A stretch of 19,998 bases of DNA from JBBDXA01 sp040902585 (GCA_040902585.1 JBBDXA010000173.1:1-19998), one strand, 5' to 3'. Positions 1 to 5,354 are shown, counted from the stretch's first letter. Program-made: numbers and translations. Notes: generated by a model from the sequence alone, not told the origin.

Positions 1-449
1 ACGACGAAGAAGAAGATTGTTCTCTCGAATCTACAGAAGAGAGGTTACACATACTCGCGACATTTTTTCTTACAGAATCTCCAATTGCAATGTTTGCGCC
101 GGCGCAAATGAAGAATATTCTGAAAGTGATGCAATTATCTATTGCAATCCCCCGTTGTTGACGATAGAGTCACACGCACATGAACACCAAGCAACACAAT
201 TCGACGCCCGTCACACGCACGTTCCGTGCGGCGTTGCTTGGTTGGTACTGCCTGCCGAGTCAAACCTACCGCCCCACGAATCTCGTGGCCGGCAGACTCG
301 GGATGCGAGCCGATCGACCGGCTGGACTAGGCCATATTGGTCTGGAATCAGCCAAATTCGATTGTTCCGCATTCGTCCAGGCGTAAGTACTTCCTCCTCA
401 ACCCCGACATGTAAAGACGCTCGCTCCTTCCGCCCCCGCCCGGTTTTCC
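1..449. other. Leader region without a recognisable gene
   Basis: No convincing gene is seen before the first tRNA. The first 180 bases are clearly more AT-rich than what follows. A perfect 16-bp palindrome (TTTGCGCCGGCGCAAA) lies at 93-108. A nested inverted repeat lies at about 254-301 (CCGAGTC at 254-260 with GACTCGG at 295-301, enclosing CCACGA/TCGTGG). It could be part of a structured RNA or a decayed element, but it matches nothing I recognise. The open frames here have no ribosome binding site and no family resemblance. No strong promoter for the tRNA array can be defended. Confidence 0.5.
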
Positions 450-521
450 GGCCCTGTGGTGTATCCGGCAGCATGACGCCCTTTCAAGGCGTTCGATCGG
501 GTTCGAATCCCGACAGGGTCA
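450..521 (+). tRNA. tRNA-Glu(TTC)
   Basis: Full cloverleaf: acceptor 450-456 pairs with 514-520 (one G-T pair), T-arm TCGGG/CCCGA around TTCGAAT, anticodon stem ACGCC/GGCGT with loop CTTTCAA. Discriminator A521, no encoded CCA. First tRNA of the array. Confidence 0.93.
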
Positions 522-621
522 TTGTGGTCGCACTTGGTTTGCAGGTTTCACGGACGCAGGCAGCGCATCGGGCATTGATGCGAATGTTGGTATGACTGTT
601 GGTTGATTTGGGCATTGACAT

Positions 622-693
622 GGCGACGTAGCTTAATGGCAGAGCGGATCCCTCATAAGGATCGAGATGTCGGTTCAACTCCGACCGTCGCAA
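622..693 (+). tRNA. tRNA-Met(CAT), elongator type
   Basis: Loop CTCATAA between GATCC and GGATC gives anticodon CAT. The T-arm is GTCGG/CCGAC around TTCAACT. The acceptor pairs well except for a G1-A72 mismatch. The three consecutive G-C pairs of an initiator are absent from the anticodon stem, so an elongator is favoured. A CAT tRNA for Ile (lysidine type) cannot be excluded, but an Ile(GAT) gene is also present. Confidence 0.88.
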
Positions 694-803
694 TTGAAAT
701 CACGCGCCGTCCCGCAAGGGCAAAGATCGCCGGACAAGGGAAGCGCGATCGCTGCGCGAATGGTGCGGACTGGTGCGCGACTGATGCGTGATGGGTGAAC
801 GAC

Positions 804-875
804 TGCCGCGTAGCTCAATGGAAGAGTGCCTGTCCTACACACAGGAAGTTGCCGGTTCAAGTCCGGCCGCGGCGA
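804..875 (+). tRNA. tRNA-Val(TAC), C33 variant
   Basis: Acceptor 804-810 pairs with 868-874 (first pair T-G); T-arm GCCGG/CCGGC around TTCAAGT; anticodon stem CCTGT/ACAGG. The 7-nt loop CCTACAC gives anticodon TAC. Position 33, almost always U, is C here (835). A73, no CCA. Confidence 0.88.
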
Positions 876-886
876 TTGGAATGATT

Positions 887-958
887 CGCTGGTTAGCTCA
901 GCAGGCAAAGCGTCCGGCTGAAAACCGGAAGAGCTCCGTTCGATTCGGAGACCAGCGG
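887..958 (+). tRNA. tRNA-Phe(GAA)
   Basis: The seven-pair acceptor CGCTGGT/ACCAGCG is perfect. The T-arm is CTCCG/CGGAG, the anticodon stem TCCGG/CCGGA and the loop CTGAAAA, giving GAA. The discriminator is G958, not the A usual for bacterial Phe tRNA. No CCA. It starts 11 bases after tRNA-Val. Confidence 0.9.
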
Positions 959-1032
959 CTTGAACGTGAGGCAGGTGCTCGTCGCACTTGGCCGCTCTTT
1001 GACAAGTCAAGAGCAGATTGATTGTGTGGTGT

Positions 1033-1064
1033 AAGGCGCGGCCCGGTTAACCGGGCCGCGCCTT
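1033..1064. repeat. Perfect 32-bp palindrome before tRNA-Ile
   Basis: The two 16-base halves (AAGGCGCGGCCCGGTT and its exact reverse complement) meet at 1048/1049 and would form a very stable GC-rich hairpin. It ends two bases before the tRNA-Ile acceptor. No U-run follows, so it is not a classical terminator; it may influence transcript processing between Phe and Ile. Confidence 0.85.
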
Positions 1065-1065
1065 G

Positions 1066-1136
1066 CGACCCGTAGCTCAAGGGAAGAGCAGTCCCCTGAT
1101 AAGGGACCGATCGCGGTTCGAATCCTCGCGGGTCGA
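1066..1136 (+). tRNA. tRNA-Ile(GAT)
   Basis: Acceptor CGACCCG/CGGGTCG is perfect; the anticodon stem GTCCC/GGGAC encloses CTGATAA, giving GAT. The T-stem CGCGG/CCTCG has one C-T mismatch. A73, no CCA. Confidence 0.9.
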
Positions 1137-1161
1137 TTGTCGGATGGATGGTCACATTCAC

Positions 1162-1235
1162 GGCGCTGTAGCTCAACCGCGCGGAGCAACTCGTTGTCCA
1201 CGAGAAGGCTGCGGGTTCAAGTCCCGTCAGCGCCG
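1162..1235 (+). tRNA. tRNA-Asp(GTC)
   Basis: Acceptor GGCGCTG/CAGCGCC is perfect, with T-arm GCGGG/CCCGT around TTCAAGT. The anticodon stem has four good pairs plus an A-A mismatch at 27-43. The loop TTGTCCA gives GTC with T33. Discriminator G1235 fits Asp identity. No CCA. Confidence 0.85.
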
Positions 1236-1246
1236 CTTTCAGAAAC

Positions 1247-1330
1247 TCAACCACGGATAACACGGATGGCACGGATAGTGGCAGCCGGCATTCGCATCTC
1301 ATCAGTGTTATCCGTGTTATCCGTGGTTGA
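1247..1330. repeat. Inverted repeat of CACGGATAA-type units
   Basis: Perfect 20-bp arms at 1247-1266 and 1311-1330 (TCAACCACGGATAACACGGA and its reverse complement) flank a 44-base centre. Each arm is built from short tandem copies of a CACGGAT-like unit. The element fills the spacer between tRNA-Asp and tRNA-Thr and should fold in RNA. No gene is inside. Confidence 0.85.
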
Positions 1331-1336
1331 AGATTC

Positions 1337-1409
1337 GCCGCGGTAGCTCAATGGCTAGAGCAGCCGACTCGTAATCGGCCGATTGCAGGTTCGACTCCCG
1401 CTCGCGGCT
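1337..1409 (+). tRNA. tRNA-Thr(CGT)
   Basis: Acceptor GCCGCGG/TCGCGGC (last pair G-T); anticodon stem GCCGA/TCGGC with loop CTCGTAA gives CGT. The T-stem GCAGG/CCCGC has one A-C mismatch. Discriminator T1409. Only one base separates it from tRNA-Arg, so the two must share a transcript. Confidence 0.9.
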
Positions 1410-1410
1410 T

Positions 1411-1483
1411 TACCTCGTAGCTCAACTGGAAGAGCGCCGGTCTACGAAACCGGAGGCTGTGGGTTCGACTCCCACCGGGGTGA
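1411..1483 (+). tRNA. tRNA-Arg(ACG)
   Basis: Anticodon stem CCGGT/ACCGG with loop CTACGAA gives ACG, which would need A34-to-inosine editing by TadA to read all CGN codons it normally serves. T-arm GTGGG/CCCAC around TTCGACT; acceptor has two G-T pairs. A73, no CCA. Confidence 0.92.
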
Positions 1484-1515
1484 TTCTCAGTTCTCTAAAT
1501 CGAAAGGAGTCCGTC

Positions 1516-2706
1516 ATGCGTAGTGACATGGCCAAAGTCATCGTCGAGCGCCCTCGCGCCGGCAACGCGGGAATCAAGTACCCGCGCGGCAACCGGCGCG
1601 TGCGCTTCGACAAGGACAATCCCGATGAGGCCGCCCTGCCGCGCGTGCAAGGTATGCGGCGTCCGTGGAAAGAAGGTGGTTGGAGCAAGTCCCTCAACGA
1701 AAATCTCGCGCCACTCATTCGCTTTCTCCGCAGCCGGGTCGGCAAGCCGTGGAATGAAGTCTGGAGCGAGATCGCGTCGAATCTGCGACTGAGCAGCGCG
1801 GTGCAGAAGCACGTGCGCGACCACGTGTTCGACTATGTCGAAGTGAACGCTTTCCTGGTCGAGGGCGTGCCTCACAGCATCTGTTACGGCTACCTGCGAC
1901 CGATCGGCTCGCAATGGTGTCGCAATCGGTTCTACGTTCATCCGGAAACCGGCATCCTCGAAGCGATCAAAGATCGGAAGCGAGAACGTCGCAGTTGGCC
2001 AGCCCCGCGCAAACGCCCCTTGCTCGTTCTCGACAAACTTCACCGCGCGACGAAGGTTGACGACATCTGGTACTTCATCACGCTCCAGCCCATCCTGGCA
2101 GAGCAAGTGAGTCAGATGAATCCGAGACAGATCGCTGCTTGCGATGTGCTCGATCCGGCGGCGATCAACCCGTTGCATCTCTGGCGTCGCTACGGCGGCC
2201 CCTACTTCGCAGCGGAGATGCGAAGGATGAACACAGGTGAGATCAGGCTGATGCTCGCCTCCCATCGGTGTAAGCCGTTGCGACTGCCCTCGCGTCGCAG
2301 GCGAACGGAAGAGCGTACCCAGCAGATGCTGATGAACGATCTCTATCGAGCCTGGCTTCGCAGGCGCAAGCACAAGATGACGAACCACACGCGAGGATCA
2401 CCGGCGAATCCGGGGCCGCCGGTCGATGCTCGCTTTACGCCGTCGTACCCCAACTGGCAGCAGGGAGCCGTTTCAGAAACGGTCAACGTGCAGGTTCGAA
2501 TCCTGCCGACGGCATTCTCGAAGAAGGAACGGAGGGACGGAGGGACGGAGGCACGGAGGGAAGGAAGAGGGAAACGACAACGGGCTCGGTATCCCAACGG
2601 AAGAGGAAGCGGTTTCAAATGCCGCGCAGTGTGGGTTCGAATCCCACCCGGGCCTTTTGGTAAAAGCACGTCGCCGTACCCCAACCTGGTAGAGGGACAG
2701 CGTTGA
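1516..2706 (+). CDS. Unrecognised protein embedded in the tRNA array; C-terminus runs through tRNA-Leu genes
   Basis: I assign no function. The start ATG at 1516 is preceded by AAAGGAG at 1503-1509. An ATG at 1459 lies inside the tRNA-Arg T-arm and is not credible. The first ~297 residues read as a real basic protein: N-terminal DMAKVIVERPR, a central WCRNRFYVHPETG segment, and an Arg-rich region near residues 255-285 (SRRRRTEERTQ). I have an unverified recollection of planctomycete hypothetical proteins that begin with the same DMAKVIVERPR motif. No membrane segment or catalytic motif is apparent. Oddly, no stop codon occurs before the first Leu tRNA: the frame continues about 90 more codons across tRNA-Leu(CAG) and tRNA-Leu(CAA) and stops inside tRNA-Leu(GAG). 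The natural C-terminus is probably near 2380-2430, and a frameshift or lost stop is likely. Confidence 0.7.
   Translation: MRSDMAKVIVERPRAGNAGIKYPRGNRRVRFDKDNPDEAALPRVQGMRRPWKEGGWSKSLNENLAPLIRFLRSRVGKPWNEVWSEIASNLRLSSAVQKHVRDHVFDYVEVNAFLVEGVPHSICYGYLRPIGSQWCRNRFYVHPETGILEAIKDRKRERRSWPAPRKRPLLVLDKLHRATKVDDIWYFITLQPILAEQVSQMNPRQIAACDVLDPAAINPLHLWRRYGGPYFAAEMRRMNTGEIRLMLASHRCKPLRLPSRRRRTEERTQQMLMNDLYRAWLRRRKHKMTNHTRGSPANPGPPVDARFTPSYPNWQQGAVSETVNVQVRILPTAFSKKERRDGGTEARREGRGKRQRARYPNGRGSGFKCRAVWVRIPPGPFGKSTSPYPNLVEGQR
2439..2514 (+). tRNA. tRNA-Leu(CAG), short variable loop
   Basis: Acceptor GCCGTCG/CGACGGC and T-arm GCAGG/CCTGC are perfect. The anticodon stem GCCGT/ACGGT encloses TTCAGAA, giving CAG. 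The variable loop is only CAACGT (6 nt), whereas bacterial Leu tRNAs normally carry a long variable arm. The D-arm begins TACCCCAAC, as in tRNA-Leu(GAG). A73, no CCA. Confidence 0.85.
2527..2572. repeat. Tandem GGAGGGAC-like short repeats
   Basis: The spacer between the Leu(CAG) and Leu(CAA) genes is a purine-rich run of imperfect 8-bp units (ACGGAGGG, ACGGAGGC) repeated about five times. It is simple-sequence expansion with no coding character of its own, although the long upstream frame reads through it. Confidence 0.7.
2583..2655 (+). tRNA. tRNA-Leu(CAA), short variable loop
   Basis: Acceptor GGCTCGG/CCGGGCC (one T-G pair), T-arm GTGGG/CCCAC, anticodon stem GCGGT/GCCGC with loop TTCAAAT, giving CAA. 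The variable loop is 5 nt (GCAGT), so this is another class I-like Leu tRNA. Discriminator T2655. The D-arm TATCCCAAC resembles those of the other two Leu genes. Confidence 0.85.
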
Positions 2707-2744
2707 GAACGCTGGCAGTGGAGGTTCGAATCCTCCCGGTGACA
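2670..2744 (+). tRNA. tRNA-Leu(GAG), short variable loop
   Basis: Acceptor GTCGCCG/CGGTGAC (one G-T pair), T-arm GGAGG/CCTCC, anticodon stem CAGCG/CGCTG around TTGAGAA, giving GAG. The variable loop is 5 nt (GCAGT). It shares the TACCCCAACxTGGTAGAGGG-like D-arm with Leu(CAG). A73. Confidence 0.85.
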
Positions 2745-2767
2745 TTTCAGAAGGTGGAACGTGATAC

Positions 2768-2839
2768 GGGGTTGTAGCTCAACTGGCAGAGCTGCCGGCT
2801 TGCACCCGGCCGATCGGGGTTCGAATCCTCGCGACTCCA
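2768..2839 (+). tRNA. tRNA-Ala(TGC) with G3:U70
   Basis: Anticodon stem GCCGG/CCGGC with loop CTTGCAC gives TGC. In the acceptor, G2770 (position 3) faces T2836 (position 70): this G3:U70 wobble is the main identity signal for alanyl-tRNA synthetase and supports the call. T-arm CGGGG/CCTCG has one G-T pair. A73, no CCA. Confidence 0.95.
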
Positions 2840-2886
2840 TTTCGATTGAATGACTGAGTGACACTCGCGCCACAAGCGCGATCAAT

Positions 2887-2959
2887 GGGGGCCGTGGTGT
2901 AGCGGCTTGCATGAGAGGTCGTGATCCTCTCGGTACGGGTTCAACTCCCGTCGGCCCTC
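2887..2959 (+). tRNA. tRNA-His(GTG) with G-1:C73, C33 variant
   Basis: The eight-pair acceptor includes the extra pair G2887:C2959 (G-1:C73), the hallmark of histidine tRNA. Anticodon stem AGAGG/CCTCT encloses TCGTGAT, giving GTG. Position 33 is C (2920) instead of U. T-arm ACGGG/CCCGT. Confidence 0.93.
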
Positions 2960-2970
2960 CTTCTCGCTAA

Positions 2971-2982
2971 GCCGCAAGCGGC
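2971..2982. repeat. GCCGCAAGCGGC mini-hairpin
   Basis: Copy of the 12-nt palindromic word 12 bases after tRNA-His. It could form a small hairpin in the transcript before the 3030 gene. Confidence 0.7.
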
Positions 2983-3029
2983 AGCAAACTCTTTCACCCC
3001 CAACGTTCGACGAAAGGAGGCACGCCTTG

Positions 3030-3527
3030 ATGGTGAAGATCTTCAACTCGCCGCTGTTTGTCAGCGTGCGTGTGATGCTTCAGCTCATCGGTTTCGTTCG
3101 CCTGGCGATGTGGATCGTCAAGGGCGTGGTCTGGGTGATCGTGCTTGCACGCGGTCACCGCTATGGATCGCGCGATGTGAATGCGTGGATCGGCCTGGAC
3201 GCGGTGTTCAACACCGAGGCTTACCACTGGATTCAACTCCTGCGCAGCGCCATGACCATCACGGCTGCGATCGACTGGCTGCTCCGCAAGGAACGGCTGG
3301 CGCTCGCGGCTGCGAATCGCGGCGTGTTCGCGCAGCCCTGGACGATCGACGCCCGTCTCGGACCGGTCAGCGCCTTCGGCGCTGGCTTGGCCGCGACGCT
3401 CAACGCGCCTGTGTGGACGTTGCACGATGAAACGGACATCGCCCGCCCGTCACCCTGTGGGACAACCACGGGGCAGACACCGGCGCGAGTGATCGCGCGT
3501 GTGCCCAGCGCGATGCGTTCACTGTGA
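3030..3527 (+). CDS. Unrecognised small membrane-associated protein within the tRNA array
   Basis: This is a 165-residue product that I cannot assign to a family. ATG 3030 is chosen because GAAAGGAGG at 3012-3020 lies about 9 bases upstream; a TTG directly before it would add one residue. Residues about 8-40 are strongly hydrophobic (FVSVRVMLQLIGFV then IVKGVVWVIVLA), suggesting one long or two short membrane helices. A second hydrophobic stretch lies near residues 70-85. The remainder is mixed, with an Arg/Ser/Thr/Pro-rich tail lacking obvious motifs. It lies between tRNA-His and tRNA-Pro on the same strand and, with the 1516 gene, could be cargo of the array. The tail after about residue 135 looks low in coding character, so the 3' end may be frameshifted. 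Confidence 0.6.
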   Translation: MVKIFNSPLFVSVRVMLQLIGFVRLAMWIVKGVVWVIVLARGHRYGSRDVNAWIGLDAVFNTEAYHWIQLLRSAMTITAAIDWLLRKERLALAAANRGVFAQPWTIDARLGPVSAFGAGLAATLNAPVWTLHDETDIARPSPCGTTTGQTPARVIARVPSAMRSL

Positions 3528-3753
3528 TCGCCTCCCCAGCCAGAGAGGTGGAGCAGTGAAGTTTGCATTGCTGACCTGGGCCTGGCTATTTCCTTCAACT
3601 TTTTCGATTGACGATTGGGCCGGCCGTGATTGAACGGACGGACGACTTCGTGAGCGGCGGCCATCCATGGTCCACCGCGCTTCACCTCGAGGACGAAGTC
3701 GAACTGATTGGAGATCGGCACTGGCCGATTCGCCGCCGTAAGCGGCGACGTAA

Positions 3754-3826
3754 CAGAGTGAAGCTCGTCTGGTAGAGCGCCCGGCCTGGGCCCGGGAGGC
3801 AGCAGGTTCGATTCCTGCCACTCTGA
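3754..3826 (+). tRNA. tRNA-Pro(TGG), C33 variant
   Basis: Acceptor CAGAGTG/CACTCTG is perfect and begins with C1:G72 as in bacterial Pro tRNAs. T-arm GCAGG/CCTGC around TTCGATT; anticodon stem CCCGG/CCGGG encloses CCTGGGC, giving TGG with G37. Position 33 is C (3786). A73. Confidence 0.9.
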
Positions 3827-3830
3827 TTGG

Positions 3831-3915
3831 GAGCTGTGAGCTTGGAGCGGTGAGCTCTGAGCCAGAGAAAAGCGACTGCTTTCAGTTCTGACTCATCGCT
3901 CATCGCTCATAGCTC
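3831..3915. repeat. Heptad-repeat hairpin A (Pro-Lys spacer)
   Basis: The left arm is imperfect 7-bp units of the form GAGCTNT (GAGCTGT, GAGCTTG, GAGCGGT, GAGCTCT). The right arm is the reverse complement (CTCATCGCTCATCGCTCATAGCTC in part). The centre contains CCAGAGAAAA and TTCTGACTC. It should form a long imperfect hairpin between two tRNAs. Confidence 0.85.
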
Positions 3916-3920
3916 TCCCC

Positions 3921-3993
3921 GGCCTTGTAGCTCGATCGGCAGAGCAGCGGACTTTTAATCCGCAGGGTGTGGGTTCGATTCCCACCGGGGCCA
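3921..3993 (+). tRNA. tRNA-Lys(TTT)
   Basis: Acceptor GGCCTTG/CGGGGCC (two T-G pairs), T-arm GTGGG/CCCAC around TTCGATT, anticodon stem GCGGA/TCCGC with loop CTTTTAA, giving TTT. A73, no CCA. Confidence 0.94.
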
Positions 3994-3997
3994 TTGA

Positions 3998-4084
3998 GAG
4001 CTTTGAGCCGTGAGCTATGAGCTTTGAGTCAGAATTCATCGGCGGGCATCTGGCTCATAGCCCATAGCTCATAGCTCATAGCTC
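3998..4084. repeat. Heptad-repeat hairpin B (Lys-Trp spacer)
   Basis: GAGCTTTGAGCCGTGAGC-type units on the left are mirrored by GGCTCATAGCCCATAGCTC-type units on the right, around a short centre. It has the same architecture as the hairpin in the Pro-Lys spacer. Confidence 0.85.
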
Positions 4085-4087
4085 TTC

Positions 4088-4160
4088 GCGCACGTAGCTC
4101 AACTGGCAGAGCGCCGGATTCCAACACCGGCTGATGGGGGTTCGAATCCTTCCGTGCGCG
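4088..4160 (+). tRNA. tRNA-Trp(CCA)
   Basis: Acceptor GCGCACG/CGTGCGC is perfect and discriminator G4160 fits Trp identity. Anticodon stem CCGGA/ACCGG has an A-A mismatch next to loop TTCCAAC, giving CCA. T-stem GGGGG/CCTTC has two G-T pairs. Confidence 0.87.
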
Positions 4161-4242
4161 CTTCTTCCTCATCCTCACGACCTCCGGGGGATCCGGGGAT
4201 TGAGACGGGTGCCCTCCGCCATAACGGGCGGCACCCTGTTAC

Positions 4243-4313
4243 GCGGTAGTAGCTCAGGGGCAGAGCGCCGCCTTGCCAAGGCGGAGACGCGGGTTCGAAT
4301 CCTGCCTGTCGCA
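4243..4313 (+). tRNA. tRNA-Gly(GCC)
   Basis: Anticodon stem CCGCC/GGCGG with loop TTGCCAA gives GCC. Acceptor GCGGTAG/CTGTCGC has G-T and T-G pairs; T-arm GCGGG/CCTGC. The discriminator is A, where bacterial Gly usually has U. No CCA. Confidence 0.92.
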
Positions 4314-4315
4314 TT

Positions 4316-4410
4316 GAGCTGTGAGCGATGAGCTTTGAGCTGTAAGCCAGAGAAAGGCGAGACGTCCTTCTCCCATCGGGCTCAAAGCTCAAAGCTCAAA
4401 GCTCATAGCT
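4316..4410. repeat. Heptad-repeat hairpin C (Gly-Gln spacer)
   Basis: GAGCTGTGAGCGATGAGC-like units at 4316-4347 face GCTCAAAGCTCAAAGCTC-like units at 4379-4410. The centre again has a CCAGAGAAAG motif. Confidence 0.85.
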
Positions 4411-4415
4411 GCATC

Positions 4416-4490
4416 TGGCCTGTAGTTTCTGTCGGTAGAAACGCCGGTCTCTGAAACCGGAGTCCGCAGGTTCGAGTCCTGCCGGGCCAA
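4416..4490 (+). tRNA. tRNA-Gln(CTG)
   Basis: Acceptor TGGCCTG/CGGGCCA starts with U1:A72, a glutaminyl-tRNA synthetase identity element. Anticodon stem CCGGT/ACCGG with loop CTCTGAA gives CTG; D-stem GTTT/AAAC; T-arm GCAGG/CCTGC around TTCGAGT. A73, no CCA. Confidence 0.93.
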
Positions 4491-4537
4491 TTGCATTCAC
4501 GATCGATCTGCTCTTGAAGTGGTAACTGGTAACCAAT

Positions 4538-4609
4538 GGCCGGGTGCCCGAATGGCCAGGGGCCTGACTGCAACTCAGGCACATGCAGGTTCGAGTCCTG
4601 TCCCGGTCT
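4538..4609 (+). tRNA. tRNA-Cys(GCA)
   Basis: Acceptor GGCCGGG/CCCGGTC (one G-T pair) and discriminator T4609 (U73), the key Cys identity base. Anticodon stem CCTGA/TCAGG with loop CTGCAAC gives GCA. T-arm GCAGG/CCTGT. Confidence 0.94.
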
Positions 4610-4615
4610 TTGTGT

Positions 4616-4719
4616 GAGCGATGAGCTGTGAGCCTTGAGCGATGAGCCAGAAGAATGCAAAGCAGTTGAAGAATTCTTCGACCTCTGACTCATAGCTCAC
4701 AGCTCAAAGCTCAAAGCTC
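4616..4719. repeat. Heptad-repeat hairpin D (Cys-Ser spacer)
   Basis: GAGCGATGAGCTGTGAGC-type units on the left pair with GCTCACAGCTCAAAGCTC-type units on the right. The centre has CCAGAAGAA and an AGAATTCT-like core. The right arm ends on the base before tRNA-Ser(GCT). Confidence 0.85.
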
Positions 4720-4803
4720 GGAAGGTGAATCGGCTGGTGGAGCCGGCCCCGCGTGCTAAGCGGGTGGTCCCGACGGGATGTGGATCGTGCCCACCGCTTT
4801 CCT
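4720..4803 (+). tRNA. tRNA-Ser(GCT), divergent
   Basis: Acceptor GGAAGGT/GCTTTCC; anticodon stem CCCGC/GCGGG with loop GTGCTAA gives GCT; the long variable arm (GGTCCCGACGGGAT) fits class II Ser. The linker to the D-stem is long (GAAT). The T-loop reads ATCGTGC instead of TTCRANY, so the usual T54-A58 pair is reversed to A54-T58. Discriminator T, not the usual G. It may be weakly functional. Confidence 0.78.
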
Positions 4804-4810
4804 TTTGGAA

Positions 4811-4893
4811 GAGCTATCAGCCATGAGCTTTCAGCCTTCAGCCAGAGCGAAACGGCTGATCGCTGATAGCTGATAGCTGATAGCTGAAAGCTC
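4811..4893. repeat. Heptad-repeat hairpin E (Ser-Ser spacer)
   Basis: This spacer carries the AGCTATC version of the unit: GAGCTATCAGCCATGAGC at the left and GCTGATAGCTGATAGCTG at the right, with CCAGAGCGAAACGGCTG in the centre. It is closest in sequence to the copies near thrC and rpsG. Confidence 0.85.
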
Positions 4894-4973
4894 CAACATG
4901 AAACAGAACAAGGATGACATCAAACATCTGTGTGATCGCTGGCTCGTCGTACACAGCGCGAAGCTGAGCAACC

Positions 4974-5059
4974 GGAAGGTGAAGCCGCCACAGGGCGCGG
5001 CCCCCGTCTCGAAAACGGGTGGGACCAAGCGGTCTGGGGTTCAAGCCCTCCGCCTTCCT
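4974..5059 (+). tRNA. tRNA-Ser(CGA)
   Basis: Acceptor GGAAGGT/GCCTTCC; D-stem GCCG/CGGC; anticodon stem CCCGT/ACGGG with loop CTCGAAA gives CGA; long variable arm; T-loop TTCAAGC. As in Ser(GCT), the outermost T-stem pair is T-C, the linker to the D-stem is long, and the discriminator is T. Confidence 0.87.
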
Positions 5060-5065
5060 TTGAAA

Positions 5066-5158
5066 GAGCGATGAGCTTGGAGCGATGAGCTGTGAGCCGG
5101 AAGAAATCACACGTTCTCAGTTCTGGCTCAAGGCTCACCGCTCAAAGCTCACCGCTCA
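5066..5158. repeat. Heptad-repeat hairpin F (Ser-Tyr spacer)
   Basis: GAGCGATGAGCTTGGAGC units at the left are mirrored by GCTCAAAGCTCACCGCTC at the right. The centre has CCGGAAGAA and TTCTGGCTC, again the CCAGAA/TTCTGG core of this family. Confidence 0.85.
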
Positions 5159-5162
5159 AAAC

Positions 5163-5243
5163 GTGTCGGTATGCAAACTGGTAAGCACGCGGATTGTAAT
5201 TCCGCCGCCTTCGGGCTTGGGGGTTCGAATCCCTCCCGACACA
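5163..5243 (+). tRNA. tRNA-Tyr(GTA)
   Basis: Acceptor GTGTCGG/CCGACAC is perfect; anticodon stem GCGGA/TCCGC with loop TTGTAAT gives GTA. The long variable arm (CGCCTTCGGGCTT) is expected for bacterial Tyr. T-arm GGGGG/CCCTC around TTCGAAT. A73. Confidence 0.94.
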
Positions 5244-5253
5244 CTTGGAAAAA

Positions 5254-5348
5254 CAGGAGTCAAGAATCGGGAGTCAGGAGTCAGGGATCAGAACAGAAGG
5301 AAGCCAGCACCTGATCCCTGATTCCTGACCCCTGACCCCTGACCCCTG
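5254..5348. repeat. Heptad-repeat hairpin G, GAGTCAG type (Tyr-Gln spacer)
   Basis: This is a hairpin with the same design but a different 7-bp word: GGAGTCAAGAATCGGGAGTC at the left, and repeated CCCCTGA units at the right. It suggests that the architecture, not the exact word, recurs. Confidence 0.8.
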
Positions 5349-5354
5349 CTTCAC

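Noticed and set aside
898..1302. Minus-strand open frames across the tRNA array, some with GLEPA.FSWTTS.SARLSYSAV-like text
   Set aside because: They are antisense translations of the tRNA genes, a well-known false-gene pattern in arrays.
1459..1515. Start of the 1516 gene at ATG 1459
   Set aside because: It lies inside the tRNA-Arg T-arm; ATG 1516 has a good AAAGGAG site.
3556..3633. Short frame MKFALLTWAWLFPSTFS... of 25 codons (GTG start)
   Set aside because: It has no clear RBS, no family resemblance and a poor start; the spacer 3528-3753 otherwise holds nothing I can support.
3831..5348. Heptad repeats as a CRISPR array
   Set aside because: Units are 7 bp, without spacers of constant length, and arranged as inverted arms; no cas gene is present.
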